DNA from: Galerina marginata
Lineage: Eukaryota; Basidiomycota; Agaricomycetes; Agaricales; Galerinaceae
Length of the DNA stretch: 64,000 bases
Assembly (NCBI GenBank): GCA_023014335.1
Contig: JAECYW010000024.1
Location: 806,001-870,000, forward strand
Reading direction: 5' to 3'
Shown: in pieces, positions 48,190-58,660 of the stretch
Layout: every line of letters begins with the position of its first letter
Position numbering within the stretch: the stretch's first letter is position 1
The notes under the pieces: generated by a model
Database searches by the model: none
Seen by the model: the letters and a program-made list of their open reading frames with translations, nothing else
Told to the model about the DNA's origin: nothing
Translations under genes and position numbers: made by a program

Positions 48190-48797
48190 ATCTGCACGAA
48201 TTACCGAGCAACTAAGCTTGTAAACAAAATATCATTATGTGAACCGACCATCGTGAGTCAACTTTCAGAGTACATTGTCGTAAAGTAATAAAATCCCTGA
48301 GCTTCAGTAGTAGTACCAACAAGTCGCTACCCTCCAGTGCTAGTAAACACTGTGGCCTACTTTATTGAACACCATTCAGTTTAAAGAGAAAACTCTCCGG
48401 TTCATGAAAGGGAAATGAAACAATATTCGCATAGTAGTACAGACTCAGGAGCAGGAACTGACAGTATGGATTCTATAGGGTGTTGCGGTGAGATGTACTG
48501 TTATGAAAGTGGATCTCGTTTACATCTGCGCAGTCTGTGTCCGAGATACGAAACAGTGCTACACCTTCCAGGGAATTCGAAGTAAATTGCAATATTCTTT
48601 CAAGCGCCAGTCGGAAAATAATCAATCGCAGGCCGAGATACAATCCAAAAGTTCTCAGATCACAATACTAATTAGGGAATCCTCACGCGTCTTTGCATCA
48701 TTTCAGGCACGTGATTTACTCCAACAAATGTGCCACGATACGACGACAAACGACTCCGACCACCACCAAAAAGTCCTCCAGAACACAAGCTGGCTCA
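48190..48797. other. Intergenic, no gene recognised
   Basis: 3' flank of copy i and 5' flank of the transporter pseudogene. The frame around 48690 can be read upstream of the transporter start, but it uses no ATG. Confidence 0.35.
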
Positions 48798-50575
48798 ATG
48801 ACTGGCTTCTCTTCGCTGCCTCTGGCACCAGAAGAGGGCTACGACGACCAGCAACAGACGTTCAAAGGCGTCTCGAAGATCCTTGAACCCCGATGGGCCC
48901 ACCTTCCAACAATAACGGTGGGGTCGCCGGGAGTGCAGATATTCTGGAGCGTTGAGATGTCGTATGGTGCGTTATGGGACCGTGTTGTGTTTTCTGAGTG
49001 CTTATCGCCCAAAACGTTAGCGTCGCGGTACCTGCTTTCTCTTGGTTTATCAAAATCGAGCATTGCTGTCGTGTTCATCGCTGGCCCGCTTTCTGGTCTT
49101 ATTATGCAGCCTCTTATTGGTGAGCTGCTGAATCCATGTGCCTTTGACTATTTTGACTCACGAGGAAACAAGGTGTTCTCGCTGACAACAGCACTTCACG
49201 ATTTTGTCGACGGCGACCTTACGCGATGCTCGGAACGATTATCTGCATAACCGCCATGCTTCTATTAGGCTTCACGCGACCAGTCGCCTCAATATTCACG
49301 AGGTGGGATCACAACTCTGTACGCTTCACTTCCATTTGATGGTGTCCTACTGATCCCAAATCCACTCTGAACGACAGACTCACAATCGCTCTCGCTGTCC
49401 TATCCATAATCCTCAGAGATCTCTCCATCAATGCTGGTGAAGCTCGTACCCTGTTATCCGAATTTCAACATGTTGACCGGCTACCCAGTGCAGGCTGTTG
49501 ACCGAGCCTTCGTCGTTGATACGTTACCTTTTTCGGAACAGGCTGCAGCAAATGCACGGGCCGCTCGGATGCTTGGTGTAGGAGCCATAGCTGGTCAGTC
49601 CCAGGTTTTCTATAGTGTAATCGCTTAATTGACGCACACTTGTAGTAGGAACATCAACCTGCCCAGCTCTCTTCCTTTCCTTGGGAAATCTCAGTTCCAA
49701 GTCCTCTCTGTCGTGGTCTCACCGCTCGTCTTCAGCGGTCATGCCCTCATGGACGGCTTCGTCAAGGAGTAAGTTCTGCTTAAGTCATTTGCACCTGACG
49801 GGTGAGTGATCCTGACATCCTACCTTCGTGTCATTCGTGCTGATTATGTCTATCAGAAAGTCAAACCGAAAAACGTTCGTTCAGGAGACAAAAGACATCT
49901 GGAGTAATATGCGGACTCTCCCGCGTGTTATTCGCCAAATCGTGAGTGAATTAAATATGCTCTATTTTATTTCCATTCATGTGCTTTGATAGTGCATAAT
50001 CCAATTCCTGTACGTCTAAGTTTTGCTCCATCTCAAACCTCACCTCACACACCCCAGCGCATGGATAGAATGGTTCCCCATTCTATTCTACGGCACGATC
50101 TACGCAGGCGAGCTTGACGAGACGTCCACGGCGCAAGCGAACAACGCCGATGACTAAGCCCTTCTTTGCGCGGAGGCGACACTATTTGGCTCTCGTGCTC
50201 TTTTTTACTCTGCCCTGCTGTCTCTTCTCATGGACCTCGCCCTACCACACCTCTTATTAGAGCAGCTGGTAGTACCCCGTCTTGACTGTCGGCCACCGAG
50301 CAGGGCTGGTGGGAAAGAGCATGTCGTGTGCCAGGGGGAATGCAGATCCACCTCGCGACGGTATGGGCTGCTAGCCGTCTGGTTTGTGCCGCCTGTATGT
50401 TCGCTACCTGGCAAGTTTATCCTGGCTTTGCTGGTGGCTTTATCGTACCCACTGACCTCCCACAATTTTACCCATAGTGTTTGGGGGTTGACACTATTTA
50501 TCACCCTTACGGGGTTCTCTCGGACCATACTTAATGCAACGGGCTCCCTTCTCATTGGTATATACACCGTCATAT
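48798..50575 (+). pseudogene. GPH-family sucrose/proton symporter with internal stop (copy 2)
   Basis: The likely start is the ATG at 48798 (MTGFSSLPLAPEEGYDDQQQ). Spliced in frame it gives GVQIFWSVEMSYG, SRYLLSLGLSKSSIAVVFI, AGPLSGLIMQPLIG, ADNSTSRFCRRRPYAMLGT, LLLGFTRPVASIFT, SINAVQAVDRAFVVDTLP, EQAAANARAARMLGVGAIA, VGNINLPSSLPFLGKSQF, TLPRVIRQI and WIEWFPILFYGTIYAGELDE, all diagnostic of SUT-like GPH carriers. At 50155-50157 an in-frame TAA follows NNADD; the next codons still match the family (EATLFGSRALFYSALLSLL), as does SVWG-type sequence (VWGLTLFITLTGFS) after another intron, then a frameshift before QRAPFSL. About two thirds of the protein is intact, so inactivation is recent. It sits next to decayed NACHT genes. 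Confidence 0.8.
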
Positions 50576-50611
50576 CGCCAGCATATTACCTCTTCTGACA
50601 AATTATCTTCA

Positions 50612-50960
50612 CAGATGTCCGAAGCGATCCAGAGAGAGTAAAGTGTGCATGTACAAAGTGTCAACTTCGGCGACAGGCATCTCATGTTGGACAGGTCGGA
50701 TTCCTAGGATATCTCTAAGCGCTAAGATGGGCGATGTCGAATAGATTTAACAAATCTAACAGCTGTTGAGGCGTAAATAAACTGGCCCGAAGATTTATCG
50801 ACTAGGGTCTGAAAGGCGTCTTCCGACGGCCAAATCGGTGGGATTTGTGCTCGAAATCTATGGGAATCCTGGATCTCGGCGAATTTGTCATCGTCGAGCG
50901 GGTTTCGCCTCCACCCATCCCCAAAGCGTAGATTCACGCAATAGTCCATAACCTCCGTTT
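50612..50960 (-). pseudogene. NACHT (nwd2-like) gene fragment N1
   Basis: The minus strand reads RRNPLDDDKFAEIQ, then FRAQIPPIWPSEDAFQTLVD, SSGQFIYASTAVRFVKSIRH and RPS, followed by a stop (TAG, 50724-50722) and then further family sequence (LGIRPVQHEMPVAEVDTLY). These are the blocks C-terminal to the ATPase part of fungal NACHT proteins. The ATPase itself is missing. Compared with N2 about 36 bases around NPLxDD are deleted. What lies upstream (50960-51190) is open but not recognisable as NACHT. Remnant only. Confidence 0.75.
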
Positions 50961-51190
50961 TCTTGGAACTCAAACCCAGGCTTGCCTTTATTTTCAGACG
51001 CACACTGAAACAGAATCTCAAACTTGAATTCAACATAAGACTCGCAGGAGATCCACGTACTACATTCGATGCTTTCAAACACCACTTCGTCATTTAGCCA
51101 GAGCCGCAGCTCGGGCCTTCCTGAAAGGTAGCACCTCGTCTTCACGGCTCCAAAGGATTTCTCGCCCCACCACATTCCCATTTGCATTGA

Positions 51191-51640
51191 TCATGACCTA
51201 ATGCCGCGACACATCAACAATTAATCGTCTCGGTACAACCATTGGATAAGAGGCCTGCTCTTCGATTCCAGGATGACTATCATGCTGGCAATGACGTTGT
51301 GAGAGGTGGTGGTTTGGGCGGAGGAAGTGTTGATCAGGAAAGGACACCGTCGTCTTTCCAGTTATGCCGGGATGAATTATCAATTTTCGTCTCAGAATAA
51401 ATGCAACCCGACACTAAACATTCCCTCTTTCTCTAATCCACCTCGATGTATGTCATTTTGTCCTTCGATGAGTATCATTCCAGCTACAAACCGTGCGATC
51501 GCCGTCTAAAAGGTATGCACATATGCAGGTCGTCATTCCATATGGCTCTCTCATTTCCTGCAACCACAAAAACCACCAGCTCGCAAGAATAAAACGTCAT
51601 ACGAACACGCCCGGGCAGAATGGATCCTTTTTCTTTCCTT
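51191..51640. other. Intergenic left of the LTR element
   Basis: No recognised gene. The 130 bases next to the element (51640 down to about 51505, minus strand) are open and continue in frame with the open frame to the right of the element, see the finding on the insertion site. Confidence 0.4.
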
Positions 51641-51645
51641 GAACT

Positions 51646-51893
51646 TATTGAGCGCAGTGGGGTAATTAAGGAACTTGATATTCTATCTACCCGTCGAATA
51701 GACGGTTTATATACCTATGTACAATGTAACTAGAAGGTACTACATAGTTCTAATACTAGAATCTTCGTATGTACTCGAGAATGCAATTATTAAGTAGATT
51801 ACTAATCTACGCGGTGAGTGAATAAGCGCCGGCTCAACTTGGCGCCGGTGTGCGATTGGCTCGGACATTGCCTGGCCACTAATATTCCCAACA
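51646..51893 (-). repeat. 3' LTR (248 bp)
   Basis: Appears identical to the LTR at 54171-54418. It begins (minus strand) TGTTGGGAATATTAG and ends GCGCTCAATA, so the terminal dinucleotides are TG...TA rather than TG...CA. The stop codon of the Gag frame lies inside it at 51881-51879. Confidence 0.92.
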
Positions 51894-54071
51894 CTCCCCC
51901 TTGGCCAGGTAAGGTCCCAATTTTTGTATGTTGAAATCTTCTTGTCTTCGGAGTATTTCCATTAATATATGTTGATGTTTTGCTGTACCCGTTAATTTGA
52001 CGCTAGACTCGGCGTCGAAATTGTCGCTTTGCTGAATATCTATGCAGAAATTTATTCCGCACTTCAAGTTTTGATATTTCTCTTGTGTGCAATTTATTCC
52101 GTTGTTTTCTGAGCTCCCAACCGATTCTTCGTGGTTTGAAGAAGCAAGTGAATTATTTCGAGTAATATCTTCGATTATATTGATGCTGTAGCCCGGTGGT
52201 CGGAGACGATGCACGTAATTTAGTTCTTCGGTGTTATTCCATATATAAGCGCCCGTGGCGTCTGTACAAATTCGTGGGGCGTAGGCATCTCCTGATTCGA
52301 GTAATTTGCACGAGATTTCGATGTGCCTCATCCCTCTTGGCATTTGTTTGTCAGATCTCGACTTCTGAAGCCTCCGAGTATCTCTGTGAGCCACCATTTC
52401 GATATTTAGATGGCTTTTGCTCTCTGGCTTCGGGTACTGGGTGCTCCTACCAATTTCATTGTAAGTTGGTAATAATTTGGGTTCGTTCAGGGCGCTAATT
52501 TGCTTGTTTCCGTTGTCCATGACTTTCTGTAATTTATTTCCTTCATTTTCTGTGGGTGTCTTGTCCTGTGGGCCAATGAACTTCATTTCATTGCCAGCAG
52601 ATGGTACTCCCTTGTCCTCCTTTAAGGCTTCCAATTGCCTCTTGTTTGTAATATTGACTTGCTCTGGAGATATTTCTGATGCATTATTTATAGATGGGGA
52701 AGGTGTGGGTCGCTTTCTTTGTCCTCGAATTATGGAGTCATGATTGCTGAATGTTATTTCGTCCTTTTCAGCCATTGTAAAATTTCGACGAATTTCTTGG
52801 AATATTTCTGGAGTGATTTCCGTCGTTCTTGGTACGATAAATTGAGGAATATTCGGTTCTGTGTGCGATTCTTGATTTGGCGAGGTTGGTGAGGTTTTCC
52901 GAGATGATATTTCCCGATTCTCCCCCTCAGCTCGAAAACCTGGTAAGTCCGTGAATTGTTCCAACCGTATTAATCCCTCTTTCTGATTATTCCGACCTTC
53001 ATGCTGTTCCGCGGCCATTCTGTCGTGGCCTGAGTATTTTTCGGGATCTAGGCGCTCAATTTCTCCTGATAAGCGCCGATCTCCTGGCTTTCCATTTGTG
53101 GGCCTATAACTCGCATTTTCCTCTCCGGGGAAAATAGTGCGTGCTCCAAATATGTGGTCTGACTGACTTTTGAGGTTTGGTATTTCTCCTGAGGCAGCAG
53201 ACGTGTGAGCTGTAAACGAAATTTCTCGGATTTTATTTCGATTTTCCCGTGTCTGGTACGTCCTGTCCTCGTTGTCCAATTTTCTTCTTCCCTTTGGTCC
53301 TTGACCTTCTTTTCCTCCTCCTTCAGCCCAACAGTCCTTTGCGATGTGCCCAATTTTGTGGCAATTATAACATTCTTTCTCCAAATTTTCCGTATTCGGG
53401 TTGGCTCTCCTGTGAGCCTGTCCTTTTGCTTGTAGCGAGGTGGCAGAATCCCCATTTTGGCCTTTCCGCCTGCGATATTCTTCCAATAAAATTGCAATTA
53501 ATTCATGCGAGGTAAGCTTCGGTTTATTACCACTGGATCCTAAATATGACGAGGTATAATTGTCCCAGGATTCAGGGAGCGAAGTAATAAGGATCATGAC
53601 AAAATCCTCATCTGGCACCTTGTTTCCCATTAGGTGCAGCTCTTCCTGTAATTTCCGTAGGCTCGAGATATGTTCCAATAAATCTGTTTCTTCGTCCGCC
53701 GTTGCACGATACAGTGCTCTTCGAGTAGCGAGTACGCCCAAGCGTCCCTTCGACTCTTTGACCATTGTTAATTGATTCCACATCTCGCGTGCTGTTTCCG
53801 CACCGCTTATGTGAATCATTTCCGCATCCCCGATCGCCAATTCAATTTGTGTTCTTGTCCTCGCATCTCCAAGACTCCACTTTTTCTTTGCAGCAGTCTC
53901 TTCGGAGGTTTCTGCCTTCTCGTTAACTGATTTTGGAGGTTCGTCCGTGACGTATTTCTCCAATCCAAGGTCGCGCAATACCGCAAGCATACGTCGCTTC
54001 CACGGTAGCCAATTGCCGGCCTTCAGCATTTCCATTCGGTATGTACCACTCGTACTAATTTCTTCCGACAT
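51879..54071 (-). CDS. gag: Copia-type Gag protein, 730 residues
   Basis: Capsid/nucleocapsid protein of the element. Residues about 10-215 form the UBN2/DUF4219-type capsid region (LKAGNWLPWKRRMLAVLRD, SGAETAREMWNQLTMVKES, LGVLATRRALYRATADEET, ITSLPESWDNYTSSYLG). At about residue 235 there is one CCHC zinc knuckle, CYNCHKIGHIAKDCW. The remaining 480 residues are polar, with many Glu, Arg, Asn and Ser. They include YIWNNTEELNYVHRLRPPGY, which recalls the linker before the RNase H or integrase part of Copia polyproteins but lacks any catalytic motif. The frame is uninterrupted and ends three codons after WEY-type sequence inside the 3' LTR. The intact frame in a young copy suggests the Gag is made and needed. 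Confidence 0.88.
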   Translation of the reverse strand: MSEEISTSGTYRMEMLKAGNWLPWKRRMLAVLRDLGLEKYVTDEPPKSVNEKAETSEETAAKKKWSLGDARTRTQIELAIGDAEMIHISGAETAREMWNQLTMVKESKGRLGVLATRRALYRATADEETDLLEHISSLRKLQEELHLMGNKVPDEDFVMILITSLPESWDNYTSSYLGSSGNKPKLTSHELIAILLEEYRRRKGQNGDSATSLQAKGQAHRRANPNTENLEKECYNCHKIGHIAKDCWAEGGGKEGQGPKGRRKLDNEDRTYQTRENRNKIREISFTAHTSAASGEIPNLKSQSDHIFGARTIFPGEENASYRPTNGKPGDRRLSGEIERLDPEKYSGHDRMAAEQHEGRNNQKEGLIRLEQFTDLPGFRAEGENREISSRKTSPTSPNQESHTEPNIPQFIVPRTTEITPEIFQEIRRNFTMAEKDEITFSNHDSIIRGQRKRPTPSPSINNASEISPEQVNITNKRQLEALKEDKGVPSAGNEMKFIGPQDKTPTENEGNKLQKVMDNGNKQISALNEPKLLPTYNEIGRSTQYPKPESKSHLNIEMVAHRDTRRLQKSRSDKQMPRGMRHIEISCKLLESGDAYAPRICTDATGAYIWNNTEELNYVHRLRPPGYSINIIEDITRNNSLASSNHEESVGSSENNGINCTQEKYQNLKCGINFCIDIQQSDNFDAESSVKLTGTAKHQHILMEILRRQEDFNIQKLGPYLAKGECWEY

Positions 54072-54170
54072 GATAACAAGGTTTTAATAAGGTAAGAGCG
54101 AGTGTGGCTGCCTAGTATTCGGGGTGAGTTCCATTAATTTCTTTTGTAGCCTTTGCCGGGGCCCATAACC

Positions 54171-54418
54171 TATTGAGCGCAGTGGGGTAATTAAGGAACT
54201 TGATATTCTATCTACCCGTCGAATAGACGGTTTATATACCTATGTACAATGTAACTAGAAGGTACTACATAGTTCTAATACTAGAATCTTCGTATGTACT
54301 CGAGAATGCAATTATTAAGTAGATTACTAATCTACGCGGTGAGTGAATAAGCGCCGGCTCAACTTGGCGCCGGTGTGCGATTGGCTCGGACATTGCCTGG
54401 CCACTAATATTCCCAACA
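54171..54418 (-). repeat. 5' LTR (248 bp)
   Basis: Same sequence as the 3' LTR. It presumably carries the promoter of the element. It is followed on the minus strand by the putative primer-binding site and about 100 bases of leader before the Gag ATG at 54071. Confidence 0.92.
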
Positions 54419-54423
54419 GAACT

Positions 54424-55583
54424 CTCCCCTTTCGTCTCCGTCTCGTCTCCGTCCGCCCACGTTTTTCTCGAAATGTACACGCTGTCCCGTTTTCTTGGAT
54501 TCGATTTTCCTGGTGTGCTCCGTAGCATTGACCAGCGTCGCCTGTAGAAAAGACTGGCTATCGCTCCGCCTTCTTGTACCGCGGCCTTAGGTATGATACG
54601 CGATCGAGTACAGTCGCAGAGGAAAAAGCTGCAAGCTAACATGACTGTTATTATGATCAGTTCCGCGAGATTCTCGTGCTTTTTGCGAGTACTGGTACTC
54701 TTTTGCGAACTGATTTCTGATGTAACACTTCTTCTCACTATGTTTCCGCAGACGTCAGCGGGAGATCGATGGCGCTTCCAGATATCCACCTACGTCCGCC
54801 GTCCACCCAAGTCGCACGCCTGGTGACGGATCTCAATTATCTACTCTACCCATGACCATCGCATTTGGACTCGACGACAGCCTCAAGGCCCTGGTCATCA
54901 AGACAGAGCATTTCAATAGGTACTTAAAGTGCCGGCAAAAAGTATTGCGGGTATCCGCTGTGCATTACCGGTATGGTAAAACGTACAGAGAAAAAATATA
55001 TCCAAGAACTACCTTGAGTTACATTACTTCCGTGAATTGAAAGCCCAAAAATACTTGGATATCGTTGAGGTAGAGGAGAAATAGGGAGTAAAATTTTACC
55101 TGCTATCGGCTGAATATGTCTGAAAACAAGGCAGTGGGTAGATATTCTCTACTCTGATAACATTCAACCGAGATCACAGGTGTCGCTTCTTTCATTCAAA
55201 AGATATTCACCATATGAAGGTGGCCAAAATAGGCAGTTTTGCCTTATTATGGCAATTTTTAGGGGAAAGTGGTCACTTTGCGAGCCGAAAATCATCTAAT
55301 CCTGCAGATGGTTTTTCCTCATTTCAAGTATCTATAATCAGTGGAAGGAGTAGCATCTAGGATAATTTTATCAAAGCTATCCGAGCCCTTTTTAGTGGTC
55401 CTGAAATTTGTCACCTCGCAGCATCCCACCTCACAACGTCAATTTATTCTACAAGATGTCAGACTTTTGCCAGTGTCATAAGGAGAGATATACACTAACA
55501 AAAGACACTACATAAATAAAATTCAACGACTTATCCCCATGATTTTCAAGAAATCCCAACCCGCAATATTATTTGCCGTCACT
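54424..55583. other. Right flank of the LTR element, mostly non-coding
   Basis: A minus-strand open frame runs from about 54789 to the LTR border and would continue on the left side of the element. From 54900 to 55560 the sequence is AT-rich with no recognisable gene; it is the 3' flank of the NACHT remnant N2. Confidence 0.35.
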
Positions 55584-56960
55584 TTAATTACAACCGGGAC
55601 GAAGGCCAGTGCGACAATGTTGAAATAATTGCTTCGATCGAGAGGCGTCGAGAAGGAAGTCCGCCAGAGACGCATGAAATAAACGCAGGACGCTCACTGG
55701 CCCGTCCATGCGCTGATCATCCTCGATGAAAACGAGCGATGCTAAATTACTTAACAATACTGGAATATCCTCTGCATCGAGTGACAACAATGCTTCCATT
55801 TCACTTAATGCACAAGGATAGCTGGAGAGAAACTGGAGAGCGAGGATCCATATAACGGCCTCTGGATTAGCGACAAACAAAAAGTATGCATGTACAGAGC
55901 GTCAAGCTCGGCAAACGGCATCTCATGATGGGCAGGACGGACTCCGAGGATAACATCCAGACGCTAAGATGGACGATGGCGAGTAGATTTAACGAACCTA
56001 TTCATCGTTGAAGTGTAAATAAACTGGCCTGAAGAATTATTGACGAGGGTTAGTAAAGCATCTTCGGACGGCCAGGTGGGTGGAATTTGAGCCTTGAATG
56101 GATGAGAAGTCTTGATTTCGGCGAATTTGTCGCGGAGAAAGAGGAGATATCTTCGAATGGGAGGTAGTCATCGTTGAGCGGGTTTCGAGTGGATACTTGA
56201 CTGAGATACCCGAAAGCAAAAGCGCCTCTGCTATTAGGTTCCGGACGACTCGCGATGAGGAATATAAAGGGAAGGTGGTTTTGCTGAAGAGATTTCGAAA
56301 TAGCATCCAGAATTTTGACTTGACTGTTTATTTGTTTATTTCCTCGCACTCGTCAAGACCATCGATATGACAACATGCGCGAGAGGTGTAGCGTTGAAAT
56401 AGCCAGAATCAACACGATCCTGCAGAGGCTCGATAATAAGGGAAAATATCTGCGAATTCAGCGAGCGAGTGAAAATGAACAGATCACGTTCAATGAATCC
56501 GATTATGCGATCCCTAGCATCTGGAAAACATAAAGAAGCCTGGTAGGCGATGGTTCCGATGATTGAGCGTCCTTGGTTTCGGGTCGAATCAAACCTGGAA
56601 AAGAAGTAGCTCGCGACCAGGATGCCTTCCATAGCACAGAGTTCTGCAACAGATCGCGCGATGGCAGATTTTCCTGACCCCGCTGGACTATAAAGCCACG
56701 TCGTCAATGCATCCCGTGTTTCCGGGTTGACGCCATGAATCCAGTCCATAATCTTGTTAAGCACAGCTACACCGGTGTTTGGGTGGCATTTCGGAGGGTC
56801 GTAGATGTCATCTGATGGAGCCTCCAGCAGGCGTTCAAATGGAGCTGTAAAACGTGTATTTATCCCGATTTTTGGCGAGTGCGAATGAATGAATACCTTT
56901 AAATGATATATTACTTTGGTGAAAGTTCCCCCTGTGATCACAATTTATGAGCCGGATATT
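55584..56960 (-). pseudogene. NACHT NTPase (nwd2-like) pseudogene N2
   Basis: Fungal NACHT proteins are STAND ATPases linked to self/non-self recognition and cell death. Minus strand: VITGGTFTKVIYHLK, a 50-base intron, APFERLLEAPSDDIYDPPKC, DWIHGVNPETRDALTTWLYS with the Walker A motif SPAGSGKSA, VASYFFSRFDSTRNQG and IERDLFIFTRSLNSQIF. A frameshift then precedes the Walker B block (IDGLDECEEIN), the following FIFLIASRPEPN lies in yet another frame, and after STMNRFVKSTRHRPS comes a TAG (55966-55964). The 3' part is again open (EDIPVLLSNLASLVFIEDDQ, HASLADFLLD). No ATG precedes VITGG in frame. N1 shares the TAG, so the duplicate arose after this mutation or the mutation happened twice. Confidence 0.8.
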
Positions 56961-58660
56961 AGGCTGGGCATGAGAGAGAGACGGCGCGACAAACGAAGAT
57001 GCCAGCGATGATGGAAAAATGGACTTGAGATATGGTAGCTACAGATGAGGTTTTCGAATGAGTTTCCTTGACAAGAAGGCGAGTACACACACACCGAATC
57101 ATTGTCACATTAAGCAAGGCTTAGCTCGAATTTCCTGCACGAAGCAGCAGCGAGGAGGTGGTCGATACCCAAGATAAATATCAAGGCCAAAAAGCGCGAC
57201 TGGGTGCCAAACTACCTTGGACAGCACGCCACTGGAGGCGTCTAGGAGAGGGAGGCTAAATTCAAGTTCAGGCCATGTCGGTCGGTGAGGCAACTCAGGG
57301 TGCTGACGTTGTGGGAGAGGTTGGTGCTTCGAGTTTTAGTACTGCCGATAGGCCGGACGACCACTGGCAAAAATCCGGGAATCGGCGTCCATTGTGACTG
57401 AGGATGAGTTACAAAGAAGGCGGGTGAGGAAAGTAATGGAGACGATCCTCGGCAGCGTTGACAATTAGATATTGAGGTAAGCTCAGAAGGTCAATGGACA
57501 TGCTAGACTGGGGAGGGGCCGGGGTCGAGACTGACTGTCCAGAGGTTTTTCGGGTGAGTTAGCTGCAGCAGCAGGCAGCGGCAAGATGCTCGATGCGCAA
57601 GAGAAATAATGTCGAGATCAAGCTATGTTTCACGCTAGTTGGCAGCAGCGACGAAGTGACTGGTACCCGTCCGAAAAAAGCCCACTAGCAGGGTAGGTGG
57701 AGGAAAGTGGGCTTGAGTTTAGACTTCGTCTTGAAAACGGGTTCGAGTCCGAGTTTGAGTTTCACTGTCGTCGCTGTCAATCGTGGGCATTGCCATTTGG
57801 AGGAGTGAAGAGGTAGGAGGAGGATGTGCGTAGAAAGGGCTGGGCATTGAGGGACGGCGGGCGGAAATTGTAGGCCCATGTGAAAATCGCCGTGGACATA
57901 CTTAGATTTGAATGCCAGCAAGGAGCCAGTGCATAAGTCGGGGCTGCTGGAGAGCACGAGTATGCGTGCTGAACTTGATGCAGCTAATGGTATTGGGGTG
58001 TCGGACGTTGCGAAATGGGAGAATCGGACATTGATTCTATAGGTTGACTGGCGCTGGATGCTAGGAAGGTGAAACCGCGTCGAAGTTAGCCGACTTGTCA
58101 ACTCGAACGACTGACCATCGTGAGCTGGGATCTAGCTTGACGATGAGAGGACCACAAGTCGTAGAACACCCCAAGACTGTCCTGCTAAACTCCCCAACCC
58201 GTCGCTCTGCCTGACACCTGAGGAGATCAAAACATCGGCATGTAGGTTCGAGTACCATCCTATCCGCGGACCGCCATAACTAGTTGGAACTGCTTCCTTC
58301 GCTGCCGGTCACGGTCATGTTCGTTTCTCGGGCAACGAAAACTGGAAGGAGAGGATGTGTTATTGATCTGATGTGCGGCCTCAAATGTATTGAGATGATG
58401 CACAGGCGCCATTCGCATCAATGGATAAGACCGAAGTCGCTAGCCTACGAATGAGGCGTCCACAAGCTGCCGGCCAATTGGAAGATCCGACTTTGACGAG
58501 CAGTGGTCGGTAGAGAGTAGACGTCGTAAGGAAAGGTTTGGCAAGGGTCATAAGGACTTACAGAAAGCAAGTAGGGGTTCGTTTTTTACTCCAGGAGGGG
58601 AAAGAAGAAGAAAGGATCAACTTACCCAGTTGCCTGCTTCAAGCCCACATATGTTGAGAT
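56961..58660. other. Unassigned, no gene recognised
   Basis: The NACHT 5' flank, then sequence with a Ser/Pro/Leu-rich minus-strand frame (57685-58101, 138 codons) that has no motif or splice context. Composition is somewhat G-rich on the plus strand near 57400-57900. Confidence 0.3.

Larger units (their letters stand above)
51646..54418 (-). mobile_element. Gag-only Copia-like LTR retrotransposon (TR-GAG type), recent
   Basis: A 2,773-base element flanked by the direct repeat GAACT (51641-51645 and 54419-54423), a 5-base target duplication. The two 248-base LTRs show no difference by eye. On the minus strand the element starts TGTTGGGAATATTAGTGG. Next to the 5' LTR is GGTTATGGGCCCC, which resembles the complement of the initiator-Met tRNA anticodon arm used as primer by Copia elements. 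Before the 3' LTR is a purine tract (GGCCAAGGGGGAG). The only long frame is a Gag. Protease, integrase, reverse transcriptase and RNase H are absent, so it must depend on another element for movement. Confidence 0.9.

Noticed and set aside
48690..49250. A continuous plus-strand frame of 185 codons as an independent gene.
   Set aside because: It reads through two introns of the GPH transporter; splicing at GT/AG gives the family protein, and the continuous frame does not.
54265..54789. A 174-codon minus-strand gene.
   Set aside because: The last part is LTR sequence and the start is GTG without a nearby ATG. I treat it only as an open frame disrupted by the element.
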